A model generated the notes under the pieces. That model was not told the DNA's origin. It searched no databases and saw only the letters and a list, made by a program, of their open reading frames with translations. A program made the translations under genes and the position numbers. DNA of 64,000 nucleotides from Chryseobacterium aureum (GTDB lineage Bacteria > Bacteroidota > Bacteroidia > Flavobacteriales > Weeksellaceae): assembly GCF_003971235.1 (NCBI RefSeq), contig NZ_CP034661.1, positions 186,001 through 250,000 on the forward strand. Reading direction: 5' to 3'. Shown here piece by piece: positions 9,661 to 18,412 of the stretch (the stretch's first letter is position 1; each line of letters starts with the position of its first letter).

Positions 9661-9801
9661 GTTGCCATGAAAAATGACTTTGTTCTCCAATTACGGTCAT
9701 TCCTGCAAAATTTTTATTGAAAAAATAGAGAACGTAATTAATTTATAAACAGGTGTTTGACTTTTTTGTCATAAATTTTCTCATAAAAAGGTGCTGGAAA
9801 A

Positions 9802-9832
9802 TTTGGATTTGGTGAGGGTTTTCCTATCTTTG
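9802..9832 (+). promoter_or_regulatory. Promoter of the first tRNA-Lys
   Basis: TTTG at 9802-9805, 19 bases, then TATCTTTG at 9825-9832: an excellent Bacteroidota promoter. Transcription should start near 9839, about 37 bases before the tRNA. The following leader is nearly identical to that of the second copy. Confidence 0.75.
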
Positions 9833-9875
9833 CAGTCCCTTAAACAAAAGGATTTACTTGAAAAAGTACAGGGCC

Positions 9876-9948
9876 GACTCGGTAGCTCAGCTGGTAGAGC
9901 AATACACTTTTAATGTATGGGTCCTGGGTTCGAATCCCAGCCGGGTCA
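9876..9948 (+). tRNA. tRNA-Lys (anticodon TTT), first copy
   Basis: A 73-base cloverleaf. The acceptor arms GACTCGG and CCGGGTC pair with one G-T wobble. The D-arm contains AGCTCAGCTGGTAGAGC. The anticodon arm is ATACA-CTTTTAA-TGTAT with anticodon TTT, and the T-arm has GGTTCGAATCC. The discriminator is A at 9948 and the next bases are CGA, so CCA is not encoded, as usual in Bacteroidota. An almost identical cassette follows at 10608. Confidence 0.95.
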
Positions 9949-9999
9949 CGATCTGAAAACTTAGAAAATAAAATTTTCAAAAGCATCAGAAAAGTAATA

Positions 10000-10032
10000 A
10001 AAAACCTGCAAATCTTTGATTTGCAGGTTTTT
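10000..10032 (+). terminator. Terminator of the first tRNA-Lys
   Basis: A perfect 14-base stem: AAAAACCTGCAAAT (10000-10013) pairs with ATTTGCAGGTTTTT (10019-10032) around a 5-base loop, with a T-run on the right arm. Confidence 0.85.
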
Positions 10033-10142
10033 GCTTTATAGTGTTTGCTATAATGTTTCAAAAATGGCCGATTATATATCTTTGGATTCACTGACCCGTT
10101 TGATTTTACTCGTTCATTGCAGGAGAAATTCAGGAATATCCT

Positions 10143-10304
10143 TTACTCTTCGTTTTTCGGTTTAAAGTTTTTCCCTACTCCCTGACGGAGAAATGTAATT
10201 TTTCCCTGTACTTTTTTGGCTTTTTCAAGGACTTCCAGTGCTCTTGCCCGTTCGTTAATTTTGCCAGCATGTGTTATGTTATCCTGACGCTCATTTTTTT
10301 TCAT
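10143..10304 (-). CDS. Small lysine-rich hypothetical protein
   Basis: A possible 53-residue protein starting MKKNERQDNITHAG and ending NFKPKNEE, basic and probably helical (INERARALEVLEKAKK). The frame stays open upstream to 10634, but that extension only reads the antisense of the second tRNA and is not credible. The ATG at 10304 lies after an AT-rich stretch, the normal leader context here. I do not recognise the family. The clean charge pattern argues for a real gene; the short length argues for caution. The 303 bases between this start and the second tRNA hold only AT-rich DNA and that tRNA's promoter. Confidence 0.45.
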   Translation of the reverse strand: MKKNERQDNITHAGKINERARALEVLEKAKKVQGKITFLRQGVGKNFKPKNEE

Positions 10305-10533
10305 GTAGTAATATAGTGAATTTATTTGGATAAAACAAATTTTATATCTGAAAATTACGATAAGAATTTTTAAAGAAAGAAATTTTTTACCTGTTATAGA
10401 TTTTTTTAGGTATTTCTGTTCACTTTTACAACATTCTAAATTCAAATCATTAAGCTGGTTCCGGCGTATACAATTTTTGTCTCTGATTTTGTAAAAGTTA
10501 GCCCTATTCAGATCATAAAATCCCCGGAAAGTA

Positions 10534-10563
10534 TTGTAAATAAAGAAAAAGTTTCTATCTTTG
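10534..10563 (+). promoter_or_regulatory. Promoter of the second tRNA-Lys
   Basis: TTG at 10534-10536, 19 bases, then TATCTTTG at 10556-10563, the same architecture and the same CAGTCCCTTAAACAAA leader as the first tRNA-Lys. Confidence 0.75.
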
Positions 10564-10607
10564 CAGTCCCTTAAACAAAGGGATATACTTGAAAAAAGTA
10601 TGTGGCC

Positions 10608-10680
10608 GACTCGGTAGCTCAGCTGGTAGAGCAATACACTTTTAATGTATGGGTCCTGGGTTCGAATCCCAGCCGGGTCA
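10608..10680 (+). tRNA. tRNA-Lys (anticodon TTT), second copy
   Basis: Identical in sequence to the copy at 9876-9948 over all 73 bases: same acceptor, D, anticodon (TTT) and T arms. Here the discriminator A at 10680 is followed directly by CCA at 10681-10683, so the mature 3' end is encoded, unlike the first copy. The encoded CCA may be chance, since it merges into the poly-A arm of the terminator. Confidence 0.95.
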
Positions 10681-10683
10681 CCA

Positions 10684-10714
10684 AAAAAGCTTCAACACCT
10701 GTTGGAGCTTTTTT
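10684..10714 (+). terminator. Terminator of the second tRNA-Lys
   Basis: AAAAAGCTTCAA pairs with TTGGAGCTTTTT around a six-base loop, starting directly after the encoded CCA, with a run of six T. Confidence 0.85.
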
Positions 10715-10735
10715 ATGGTATTTTGTCCGTCTTAA

Positions 10736-11214
10736 TTAAGACATGTATCTCATTGTAATAGGGTTGCTGGGAGCTTCGTGGGAAGGATTTTTTATTTCCT
10801 CAAATCCAGCCTTTCTGTAAAGTTGGTAGGCCTTTTCATTTTCCGGCAGTAACTGCTAAATGAATTTCAATACCAGGAAATTGCTGACGGGCTTCCTCAA
10901 TCTCCTTATTAATCAATCCTAAACCGATATTTTTCCCTGATAATCTTCATTTACATACATCTGGTAAATGGCTCCGGCAGTATTTTCCTCTTTCACAAAG
11001 ATACAGATGCCAAAAGCTTTTTTATCTGCAAAGGCTCCTGATAAAAATCTCTCGGCTGTCTGATGCTCAATATCATTTTCCATCCGGAATTTTTCAATTT
11101 TCAACGCTTCCTGATAATTAACACAAAATGATTCAGGAAATTTCTCCAGACTTTCCAGACGTACCGGTATATTACACTTTCTTCAGGAAGAAGTTTTCGA
11201 TCGTTGATCTTCAT
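10736..11214 (-). pseudogene. GNAT-family N-acetyltransferase broken by three frame changes
   Basis: Joining three reading frames gives a complete GNAT-like protein: MKINDRKLLPEES at 11214, then VRLESLEKFPESFCVNYQEAL, the strand AGAIYQMYVNEDYQGK, then NIGLGLINKEIEEARQQFPG and ENEKAYQLYRKAGFEEIKNP, ending RYMS at 10736. The QGKNIGLGL block is the acetyl-CoA loop and AYQLYRKAGF the conserved last helix and strand. Breaks fall near 11170 (about four bases missing), near 10936 (one A lost from an A-run) and near 10853 (one base gained). Three independent breaks argue for decay rather than one sequencing error. It would once have acetylated a small molecule or protein amine. Confidence 0.75.
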
Positions 11215-11547
11215 TGTTTACCTAGATTATAGTAAAATTTTTAAAGATTTTGATCTGCTTGTAACAAATTTCATTTCAAACAGTCTTATTAGAACAAAAC
11301 ATCCACTTTTTTGATCGGAAAATCCTACCAAAACATTTCGAAAGAGCAAAAAGTGCGTGTTTAAGAGGGAAACCAAATTTTTTTATTTAAATATTACATT
11401 TTTGCAAAATAAATTGTTTATTTCATAATAAGCATGATAAATTATGTATATTTATAACACATATTGGGGAAAAATAATAGATTAACAGTAGAAATTATCT
11501 GCATATTTGAATGAAGTATGCATAGGTAGACATAGGGAAAACTGGCG
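11215..11547. other. AT-rich intergenic region before the first TPR-HTH gene
   Basis: No open frame, RNA gene or strong hairpin is visible. A near-consensus -7 (CATATTTG, one mismatch) lies at about 11502-11509 close to the start codon. Otherwise I see nothing in it. Confidence 0.4.
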
Positions 11548-13032
11548 GTGATGGGAAGAATAAATTGGATCGATTTTAATCATAAAAAGGAGTTTTTAAA
11601 GAAAATAATAGTCTGTACAATCTGTATGGGATTATTTTTCGGCACATTTTCCTGCCATCGTGATTCCTATGATAAAGAAAAAGAAAATTTCGATGTTTCT
11701 TTGTTGACCCGAAGTTCTGATCTTCAGCTGTCCGGCGAATATGAAGCTTTCGTACGGCTTAACATTTCATTCCTGAAAAAAGCTGCTAAAATGAAATATA
11801 AAGAAGGAAAAGGTCTTTGTTATCTGAATATGGCAGGAGTTAATGTCTCAGCAGGAAACTATGAAAAGGCCCGTTTTTTTTTCAATAAAGCAGAAAAAGA
11901 TCTTGAAAATTCTCAGAATGTCTACCATAAAGCAACCTTCTATGATGACTACAGTCTGTACTATTCCCATCTCAAACTCAATGATAAGGCTATAGACTGT
12001 AACAATAAGGCATTTTACTACTTGAAGCAGGCAAAAAAGACGAAACTTACTCAAAAACTTCTTCCAAGGCTTTACGTAAACAAAGGAATTTATTATGCAT
12101 GGAAAGGATGGCTGGGAACCTCTTTAAAATGTTTTGCAAAAGGTAATGCACTGGAAAATTCGGCTTATACCAACTGTATGATGGCACAATACTATTTATT
12201 TATCCATAAGCCTGATTCTGCGGGAATATACATCGCGAAAGCAGATGAAAAAATGCTGAACCAGAAAACCACAGATGTGGAATCTCTTTGGGTATACTAT
12301 ACCATGGGATATTACTATAATGAAGTGAATAACAGCGAACAGGCTGAAAAAGCCCTTAAAAAAGCGCTTGAAATTAATATTAAAACCAGACATACCTATT
12401 CTTCACACATCAAAGACGTTTACAAAGCGCTTGCAGAACTGTATAAGAAAAAAAATGATGGCGGAAAGGCATACTTTTATTTAAAGAAATATATGGAGGA
12501 AGAGGGAAGGTCTGATGCATCGCGATTTGCTGCAATGAATAAAGCTACTGAAAGCTTTATCTCTGAACTGAAGCAGGAATCAGACTGGCATAAAAATGAT
12601 CTTCCATTATTTATTGCCCTATCCATCACTGTTCTTACCGTTTCCGGGGTCTATGTCCGGAAGTTGATCAACGGAATGAAGCAGAAAAAAAATACACTGA
12701 AAGAACAGACAGATGCATTGAAAACCCGTGTCCAGCACAAACAGCTGGAGGAAATTACAGATCTTGCCAAGCGGAATGACTCTTCTTTTCTGCTGAAGTT
12801 TAAAGAACTGTATCCCGAATTTATAAAAGCCCTTCTGGAGATCAATCCTGACCTTGAAAATTCCGAACTTACATTCTGCGCTATGCTGAAACTTCGTTTT
12901 TCTTCCAAGGAAATTGCAGACTATACTTTTGTACAGCACAGATCCGTTCAGCAGAAGAAATACAGGATCAGAAAAAGACTGAATATACCCGGGGAAACAG
13001 ATATTTATGACTTTTTTGAAAACTTAACCTAA
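11548..13032 (+). CDS. Membrane-anchored TPR / HTH regulator, paralog 1
   Basis: A 494-residue protein with four parts. An N-terminal hydrophobic segment ends in a lipobox-like FGTFSC (Cys36). TPR-type helical repeats cover about 55-330 (for example SEQAEKALKKALEIN). One transmembrane helix lies at about 351-371. After a coiled coil, a C-terminal helix-turn-helix (about 432-490) contains NSELTFCAMLKLRFSSKEIADYTFVQHRSVQ, a LuxR-like recognition fold. This predicts periplasmic TPRs sensing something and a cytoplasmic DNA-binding tail. The next gene is a close paralog of the same layout. No receiver or kinase domain is present; the signal is unknown. Confidence 0.75.
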   Translation: MMGRINWIDFNHKKEFLKKIIVCTICMGLFFGTFSCHRDSYDKEKENFDVSLLTRSSDLQLSGEYEAFVRLNISFLKKAAKMKYKEGKGLCYLNMAGVNVSAGNYEKARFFFNKAEKDLENSQNVYHKATFYDDYSLYYSHLKLNDKAIDCNNKAFYYLKQAKKTKLTQKLLPRLYVNKGIYYAWKGWLGTSLKCFAKGNALENSAYTNCMMAQYYLFIHKPDSAGIYIAKADEKMLNQKTTDVESLWVYYTMGYYYNEVNNSEQAEKALKKALEINIKTRHTYSSHIKDVYKALAELYKKKNDGGKAYFYLKKYMEEEGRSDASRFAAMNKATESFISELKQESDWHKNDLPLFIALSITVLTVSGVYVRKLINGMKQKKNTLKEQTDALKTRVQHKQLEEITDLAKRNDSSFLLKFKELYPEFIKALLEINPDLENSELTFCAMLKLRFSSKEIADYTFVQHRSVQQKKYRIRKRLNIPGETDIYDFFENLT

Positions 13033-13200
13033 TCAAAAAATCAGCACAATAAAAGCGTCCGTATTCTGTTTTATGAAAACATTTAAAGATTGATCTCAAC
13101 AGAAATAACCCCTGAAAATTGAAAAAACGTTACTATCCTTCCTAAGAGATTATTGATTAATGATAATTTATACAGAAATTTAGCTTAAATAAAGAAACGT

Positions 13201-14625
13201 ATGACACGTGTTTTTCTTACCGCTTTACTTATTATTTTAGTTTCCTGCCATTCCCAGTCCAAAAAGGAAGCCGAACAAAAATTTGATGTTTCTTTGCTGA
13301 GACAGAATGAGAAATTCAGAATTGCCGGGGAATATGATTCTTTGATTAATCTTAACAAAAGGTACTACATACAGGCCGATAAAATGAATTATGCGGATGG
13401 CAAAGCATTATGCTATATTAATCTGGCTGAACTTAATATTTCCCTCGAAAATTTTCAGAAATCGCAGATCCTTTTTGATAATGCAAAAGAAATACTGGAT
13501 CATTCAGAAGATAATTTACATAAAGCCAGGTTTTATAATGTATACGGCCGTTTCAATGTAGAGCTCAGAAGGATAGACAAAGCTTTTCAATATAATAATG
13601 AAGCTATGAGCTTTATTCAGAAAAGTGGAACATCAGAGCTGAGGAATGATCTTCTTTTCAGTATTTATTTCAGGCAGGCCATCTATCATATCCAGAAGAA
13701 GAATTATGAAAAAGCGCTTGAATATTTCCATAAAGCGAAAAAATTAGATGATACCGGATTATCAGATTGTGCTATAGCAGATTATGTGTATATGCATAAA
13801 AATAAGGATTCGGCTTATAAGTATATATCAGCAGCGTATAACAAAGCCAATGCAAGAGGGAAAGAAGATGGTATCGCCTTGTATGCCAATACAATTATGG
13901 GAGAGTATTACCTTACCTATAAAGAATATGATAAAGCTGAAGAAGCTCTTAAGAAGGCTTTGAAAATCAATGAGAAGACAAAACGGATCTACGCTTATTA
14001 TGGCAAGTATATTTATAATGATCTCAGGGTATTATATGAACGTACAGGCAATAAAGAAAAAGCATACCTTTATCTGGAAGCGTATACTGATGCTTATTAT
14101 AAAACCAACAGTTCTTTACTGGCCACCATTAATCAGGATATGGAAGCTTTTATTACAGGCGCCCAAAAAGATGCAGACCGGCATAAGAGTAAAATATACT
14201 GGATTATTCTTTTATCACTGGCAGGTCTTTCTTTATTAGGATTGTACGCATGGAGAATTATCCGTGCTTTAGGAAAAAGAAAAGAGGTGCTTACCATGGA
14301 AGCCGAAGATCTGAAGATAAGGATGAATGATAATAAACAGGAAGAGATCATAGAGCTGGGTAAAAAGAATGATCCCGAATTCCTGAACCGTTTCAAAGAA
14401 GCTTATCCTGAGTTTATAGATCAGCTTTTAACCATTAATCCCGGACTTGAAAATTCCGAATTGGTTTTCTGTGCCATGCTGAAACTGCACTTTACTTCGA
14501 AAGAAATTGCCAATTACACCCTGGTTCAGCATAGAAGCGTTCAGCAGAAAAAATACAGAATCAGAAAAAAACTGAATATTCCCAGCGAAACAGATATCTA
14601 TCTTTTTTTCGATACGTTGAAATAA
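13201..14625 (+). CDS. Membrane-anchored TPR / HTH regulator, paralog 2
   Basis: A 474-residue paralog of the preceding gene, aligned along its whole length: the lipobox LVSC at Cys16, FDVSLL next to it, TPR helices to about 310 (DKAEEALKKALKINEKT), a transmembrane helix at 328-350, a coiled coil, and the C-terminal HTH from about 412 (NSELVFCAMLKLHFTSKEIANYTLVQHRSVQ). The recognition block QHRSVQQKKYRIRK is identical in both, suggesting overlapping DNA targets, while the TPR sensing halves have diverged more. The pair arose by tandem duplication; each has its own upstream region (168 bases between them). Confidence 0.75.
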   Translation: MTRVFLTALLIILVSCHSQSKKEAEQKFDVSLLRQNEKFRIAGEYDSLINLNKRYYIQADKMNYADGKALCYINLAELNISLENFQKSQILFDNAKEILDHSEDNLHKARFYNVYGRFNVELRRIDKAFQYNNEAMSFIQKSGTSELRNDLLFSIYFRQAIYHIQKKNYEKALEYFHKAKKLDDTGLSDCAIADYVYMHKNKDSAYKYISAAYNKANARGKEDGIALYANTIMGEYYLTYKEYDKAEEALKKALKINEKTKRIYAYYGKYIYNDLRVLYERTGNKEKAYLYLEAYTDAYYKTNSSLLATINQDMEAFITGAQKDADRHKSKIYWIILLSLAGLSLLGLYAWRIIRALGKRKEVLTMEAEDLKIRMNDNKQEEIIELGKKNDPEFLNRFKEAYPEFIDQLLTINPGLENSELVFCAMLKLHFTSKEIANYTLVQHRSVQQKKYRIRKKLNIPSETDIYLFFDTLK

Positions 14626-15292
14626 TTCAAAAAAAAACTGTCTGATTTATCAGGTCAGACAGCACTCGAAATATTCTCTTTTCACCACTTGTATTTTTTT
14701 TCGTGGTCTCAGGTTCAAATATGAAAATTTTTAACCAAAACAGAAAAAAACACTCTACTACACGGGTACTACATGGAATATTTTGGTGTTTAAATATTTG
14801 ATATACAGATGGTTGTTGTTTGTTGAGGTTTTGTATGCTTATTGATGAAATAAACAGTAAATGTTTTTAGACAGTCATATATTTTGACGTGCATTTGTTA
14901 TTATCTGCTATTTTGAGCTCTTTTATGCAGTGCTTTCTTTCTGGTTTCCAAACCGTTTTTATCATCTTCATTTTTGGGAAAACTGCATTGACTTTATATA
15001 TTCAAAAAAATCATGAAATAAAGTATAAAAATATGCTTAAAGTATAATTTATTGATACTTAGACAATTATCGTGTTGTTGTATCTGTGTAGTATGAAGTT
15101 TTTTTGTTTTTTATTCAAAATATATAAGTTTTGTAGAGCGTTTTGTTGTGAATATTATAGGATAAGTTTCATTTTGTTGAGATTATGATAATGATGGTCT
15201 GGTCTGAATGTTATACAATGATTTAAGAGCTGTGAATAAAACAACTTATGCATATTATTTTAATATACCCTCCCAATAACTTTAATTTTATT
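14626..15292. other. Long AT-rich intergenic region before the metalloprotease
   Basis: A hairpin CTGTCTGA / TCAGACAG at 14638-14662 follows the HTH gene but has no clean T-run, so it is a weak terminator. The rest is very AT-rich with no believable gene. A tentative promoter for the protease is TTTG at 15103-15106, 19 bases, then AAGTTTTG at 15126-15133 (one mismatch), which would leave a leader of about 150 bases. No known riboswitch fold is evident. Confidence 0.4.
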
Positions 15293-18200
15293 ATGAAAAA
15301 AAGAATTTTATTAGTTTGCGCGTTAGCGTCTTGTTTTACCGTTTTCAATGCTCAGAGATGGGAATCTGTTTCCCAGAAAACTTCGCAGATAAGAAAAGGT
15401 GTGGAAGTACAGCAGTCTTACAGAGTAGATCTGAAGTCTCTGAGAGAACTGCTTAAAAATGCTGAAGAAACAGGGAAAAATGCCAGACCTGTTATTATTT
15501 CTTTGCCTACAGCAGAAGGAAAAATAGAAAAATTTTCCGTTTACAGCAATCCTGTTATGGACAGATCGCTGGTAGAAAAATATCAGTTAGGATCCTATAT
15601 AGGAGTTGGAATAGATGATCCCTCCAAATATCTAAGGTTCAGTACATCCCCGTACAATATGCAGTCTATGATCATCAAAAATGGGATATTTCAGTTTATA
15701 GAGCCTATCAGTACTGATCAACAGACGTATGGAGTTTTTTATAAGACGAAAGATGCAGGGGAGCACGGATTTAAATGTGATACAGGAGAACACCATATAC
15801 ATGATATTAATAAATTAGTGGAAAATGGTAAAAATATGCTTTCAGGAGTAGGAATTACCAGCAGACCCACCAATACAAAATACAGAGACTTCAGAATGGC
15901 ATTGTCCGTTACCGGAGAATACAGCCAGTATCAGTTAACTGCTGCCGGAACTCCAGCCAACGCAACTGATGATGTCAAAAAAGGAGTGGTTCTGGCTGCT
16001 ATGAATAATACGATGACCAGGATCAATGGAGTTTTTGAACGCGATTTTGGAGTCCATTTAACTGTTCAGAATCTTCCACAGATCATCTATCTTGATGCTT
16101 CCACTGATCCCTACACCAATAATCTAAATCTTCAGTTACAGCAAACCCTTACTGGTGTTGTAGGAAATGCCAATTATGATATAGGCCACGTTCTTAACCA
16201 AAATGCAGAAAGAAGCGGAAATGCCGGAGGAATCGGAATTGTATGTACAGACCCGGCGAACAATACCGACATCCAAAAAGGTTCTGCCTACACCCAGGGA
16301 CCTGTTCCTGTAGGTGATGTCTTTGATTTTACGGCTGCACATGAAATGGGGCATCAGTTAGGAGCGAATCACACATTTTCAAATACCTCTGTTACAGATG
16401 CAAATAAAGGTGCTAATGTAGAACCGGGAGGAGGTACCACCATTATGGGATATGCGGGAATTACCTATGATAATGTACAGGCAAATGCTGACGGTTATTT
16501 TCATTATAAATCAATTGATCAGGTATTGACCAATTTAGAAAATAAGAACGCCTGCGGAACGTCTCAGGACATCAACAATAATACAGCCCCGGTCATTAAC
16601 GCTTTGGCAGCTTATAATATTCCTAAAGGAACAGCATATTATCTTGATGCTTCGGCTACTGATGTAGAAAGTGATCCTGTAAATTATACCTGGGAGCAGA
16701 ATGACAGTACAGATGAATTTTCTACCATTTCAGGAGACAGCGGATGGGGATATAATCCAAAAGGAGCTTTATCAAGATCACTACCCGGATCACCTAACGG
16801 AAGAAGGTATTTTCCTAAACTGGAAACCGTTGTAAATGGTATCTTAACTAATAAGCAGGATTGGGAAACCGTATCGTATATACCGCGTGTACTGAACTAT
16901 GCCGTAACGGTAAGAGATCAGAATCCACAACGTCCAATGGTTTCCACCTCTACAACCACTGTTACAGTAGGAAATGACGGACCTTTCAAATTCAATGGGC
17001 TTACCACATCATCTGTTTTGTATAATAATGCTGTAAACACCATTTACTGGGATGTGGCCAATACCAATGCAGCCCCTTATAATGTAGCAAGTGTAAAGAT
17101 TGACTATACGACCAATAACGGAACTACATGGACAGATCTTGTAGCAGCAGCTCCTAATACAGGAAGTTACAGCGTACAGATGCCTGCCAATGTAAGCGGT
17201 GCTGTAAAACTGAGAGTATCCGCGGTTGGAAATGTATTTTATGCTGTATCACCAGCTATTAATGTAGGTGCTGCTCCTACTTCGTCTGCTTCAGCGCCTA
17301 CAGGTGTTTCTACCATAGACACTGAAGTATTCAAAACCACTGCAAGAGTATCGTGGAACAGTGTTCCCGGAGCTACTTACTCAGTTAATTACAGAAAAGC
17401 AGGAACGGTAAACTGGTCTAACGTCCTGAGTCAGGCAAATTCTGCAGTGCTCAATAATTTAGAAGATGAAACAAATTATGAAGTACAGGTAGCAGCTGTA
17501 GTAAATTCTGTTCCTGGGACTTTCTCTAATAATTATACTTTCAAAACAAAAGGATTAAAAACAGGTGTTGATTATTGTATATTGAATTCAGGTTCACCTT
17601 ATGTAGGAGCTATCTTAAAAATTACTGTTGCCAATATTGATTACAGTGATCTTACAGCAAGATCTTATAAAGATTTAAGTGAAGACGCTTCTAAGATTGT
17701 CAATCTGGTACAGGGCAGTACCTATACGCTTACCCCAAGAATTGGAAATCTGTTGCAAAACGGGATACCGGTTAACCTTTCTGCCTGGATTGATTATAAC
17801 AGAAACGGGATATTTGAAGCTACAGAAAGGGTAGGACAAACTTCTGCAACAACAAACACAGGTAATGTAGGGCTTTCCAGTTTTAATTTTACTGTTCCGG
17901 CAAATACTTATTCCGGAGATAAGGCGTTACGAATGAGAATTATTGGTAAGTTTTCAACGGCTGCTCTCACTAATACATGTGGCGAGCTGGCAAGCCAGGC
18001 AGGAGGTATTTTAGACCTTCCTGTGAAAATTACAGCAGGTGCACTTGCTGTAAGAGAAGCGGTAGACACAAAAACATCAGAACTATCCATTTATCCTAAT
18101 CCTGCAGACACATTTGTAGAAGTGAAGAACCTGAAAGGTAAAGCAGATTACAAAATCTACAGTGCAGACGGCAGACTTGTTCAGGAAGGTAAGACTGAAG

Positions 18201-18295
18201 GAAGAATCAATGTGGCTTCACTGGTAAAAGGAATGTATGTAATCACCATAAAAGATGAGAAGAATACCTATAACACTAAATTAATCAAAAAATAA
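15293..18295 (+). CDS. Secreted reprolysin-like zinc metalloprotease with T9SS sorting domain
   Basis: A 1000-residue exported protease. A signal peptide (KKRILLVCALASCFTVFNAQ) is followed by a pro-region to about residue 190. The metzincin domain has the zinc site HEMGHQLGANH at about 350-360 (three His ligands, catalytic Glu) and a Met-turn TTIMGYAG near 381. Then come Ig-like and fibronectin type III-like domains (about 560-770), a GEVED-like domain with AWIDYNRNGIFE, and a C-terminal Por sorting domain (LSIYPNPADTFVEV to KLIKK) for T9SS export. I start at the ATG at 15293 because an upstream ATG at 15248 would bury the signal peptide. It probably degrades host or environmental proteins. 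Confidence 0.9.
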   Translation: MKKRILLVCALASCFTVFNAQRWESVSQKTSQIRKGVEVQQSYRVDLKSLRELLKNAEETGKNARPVIISLPTAEGKIEKFSVYSNPVMDRSLVEKYQLGSYIGVGIDDPSKYLRFSTSPYNMQSMIIKNGIFQFIEPISTDQQTYGVFYKTKDAGEHGFKCDTGEHHIHDINKLVENGKNMLSGVGITSRPTNTKYRDFRMALSVTGEYSQYQLTAAGTPANATDDVKKGVVLAAMNNTMTRINGVFERDFGVHLTVQNLPQIIYLDASTDPYTNNLNLQLQQTLTGVVGNANYDIGHVLNQNAERSGNAGGIGIVCTDPANNTDIQKGSAYTQGPVPVGDVFDFTAAHEMGHQLGANHTFSNTSVTDANKGANVEPGGGTTIMGYAGITYDNVQANADGYFHYKSIDQVLTNLENKNACGTSQDINNNTAPVINALAAYNIPKGTAYYLDASATDVESDPVNYTWEQNDSTDEFSTISGDSGWGYNPKGALSRSLPGSPNGRRYFPKLETVVNGILTNKQDWETVSYIPRVLNYAVTVRDQNPQRPMVSTSTTTVTVGNDGPFKFNGLTTSSVLYNNAVNTIYWDVANTNAAPYNVASVKIDYTTNNGTTWTDLVAAAPNTGSYSVQMPANVSGAVKLRVSAVGNVFYAVSPAINVGAAPTSSASAPTGVSTIDTEVFKTTARVSWNSVPGATYSVNYRKAGTVNWSNVLSQANSAVLNNLEDETNYEVQVAAVVNSVPGTFSNNYTFKTKGLKTGVDYCILNSGSPYVGAILKITVANIDYSDLTARSYKDLSEDASKIVNLVQGSTYTLTPRIGNLLQNGIPVNLSAWIDYNRNGIFEATERVGQTSATTNTGNVGLSSFNFTVPANTYSGDKALRMRIIGKFSTAALTNTCGELASQAGGILDLPVKITAGALAVREAVDTKTSELSIYPNPADTFVEVKNLKGKADYKIYSADGRLVQEGKTEGRINVASLVKGMYVITIKDEKNTYNTKLIKK

Positions 18296-18362
18296 ACGGC
18301 ACTAATGAATCTCCGTATCAGGATCTAAAAGCGGAGAGAAAAAGAATTATTTCTAGAGGGAA

Positions 18363-18394
18363 AAAAGGCTGTCTTCCAAAGAAGGCAGCCTTTT
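18363..18394. terminator. Terminator shared by the metalloprotease and the convergent monooxygenase
   Basis: AAAAGGCTGTCTTC (18363-18376) pairs with GAAGGCAGCCTTTT (18381-18394) around a 4-base loop with one wobble. A and T runs flank both sides, so it can act on both strands. Confidence 0.8.
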
Positions 18395-18412
18395 GATTTT
18401 TGCTGATTTTGA

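Noticed and set aside
9840..10091. 83-codon minus-strand frame over the first tRNA
   Set aside because: It is the antisense of tRNA-Lys (AGIRTQDPYIKSVLLYQLSYR) plus its terminator, a well-known false gene.
10305..10634. N-terminal extension of the small lysine-rich protein
   Set aside because: It reads antisense tRNA-Lys and AT-rich spacer; the protein-like part begins only at the ATG at 10304.
14638..14662. Strong terminator after the second TPR-HTH gene
   Set aside because: The 8-base stem is perfect but lacks a T-run on either side, so I list it only as weak within the gap.
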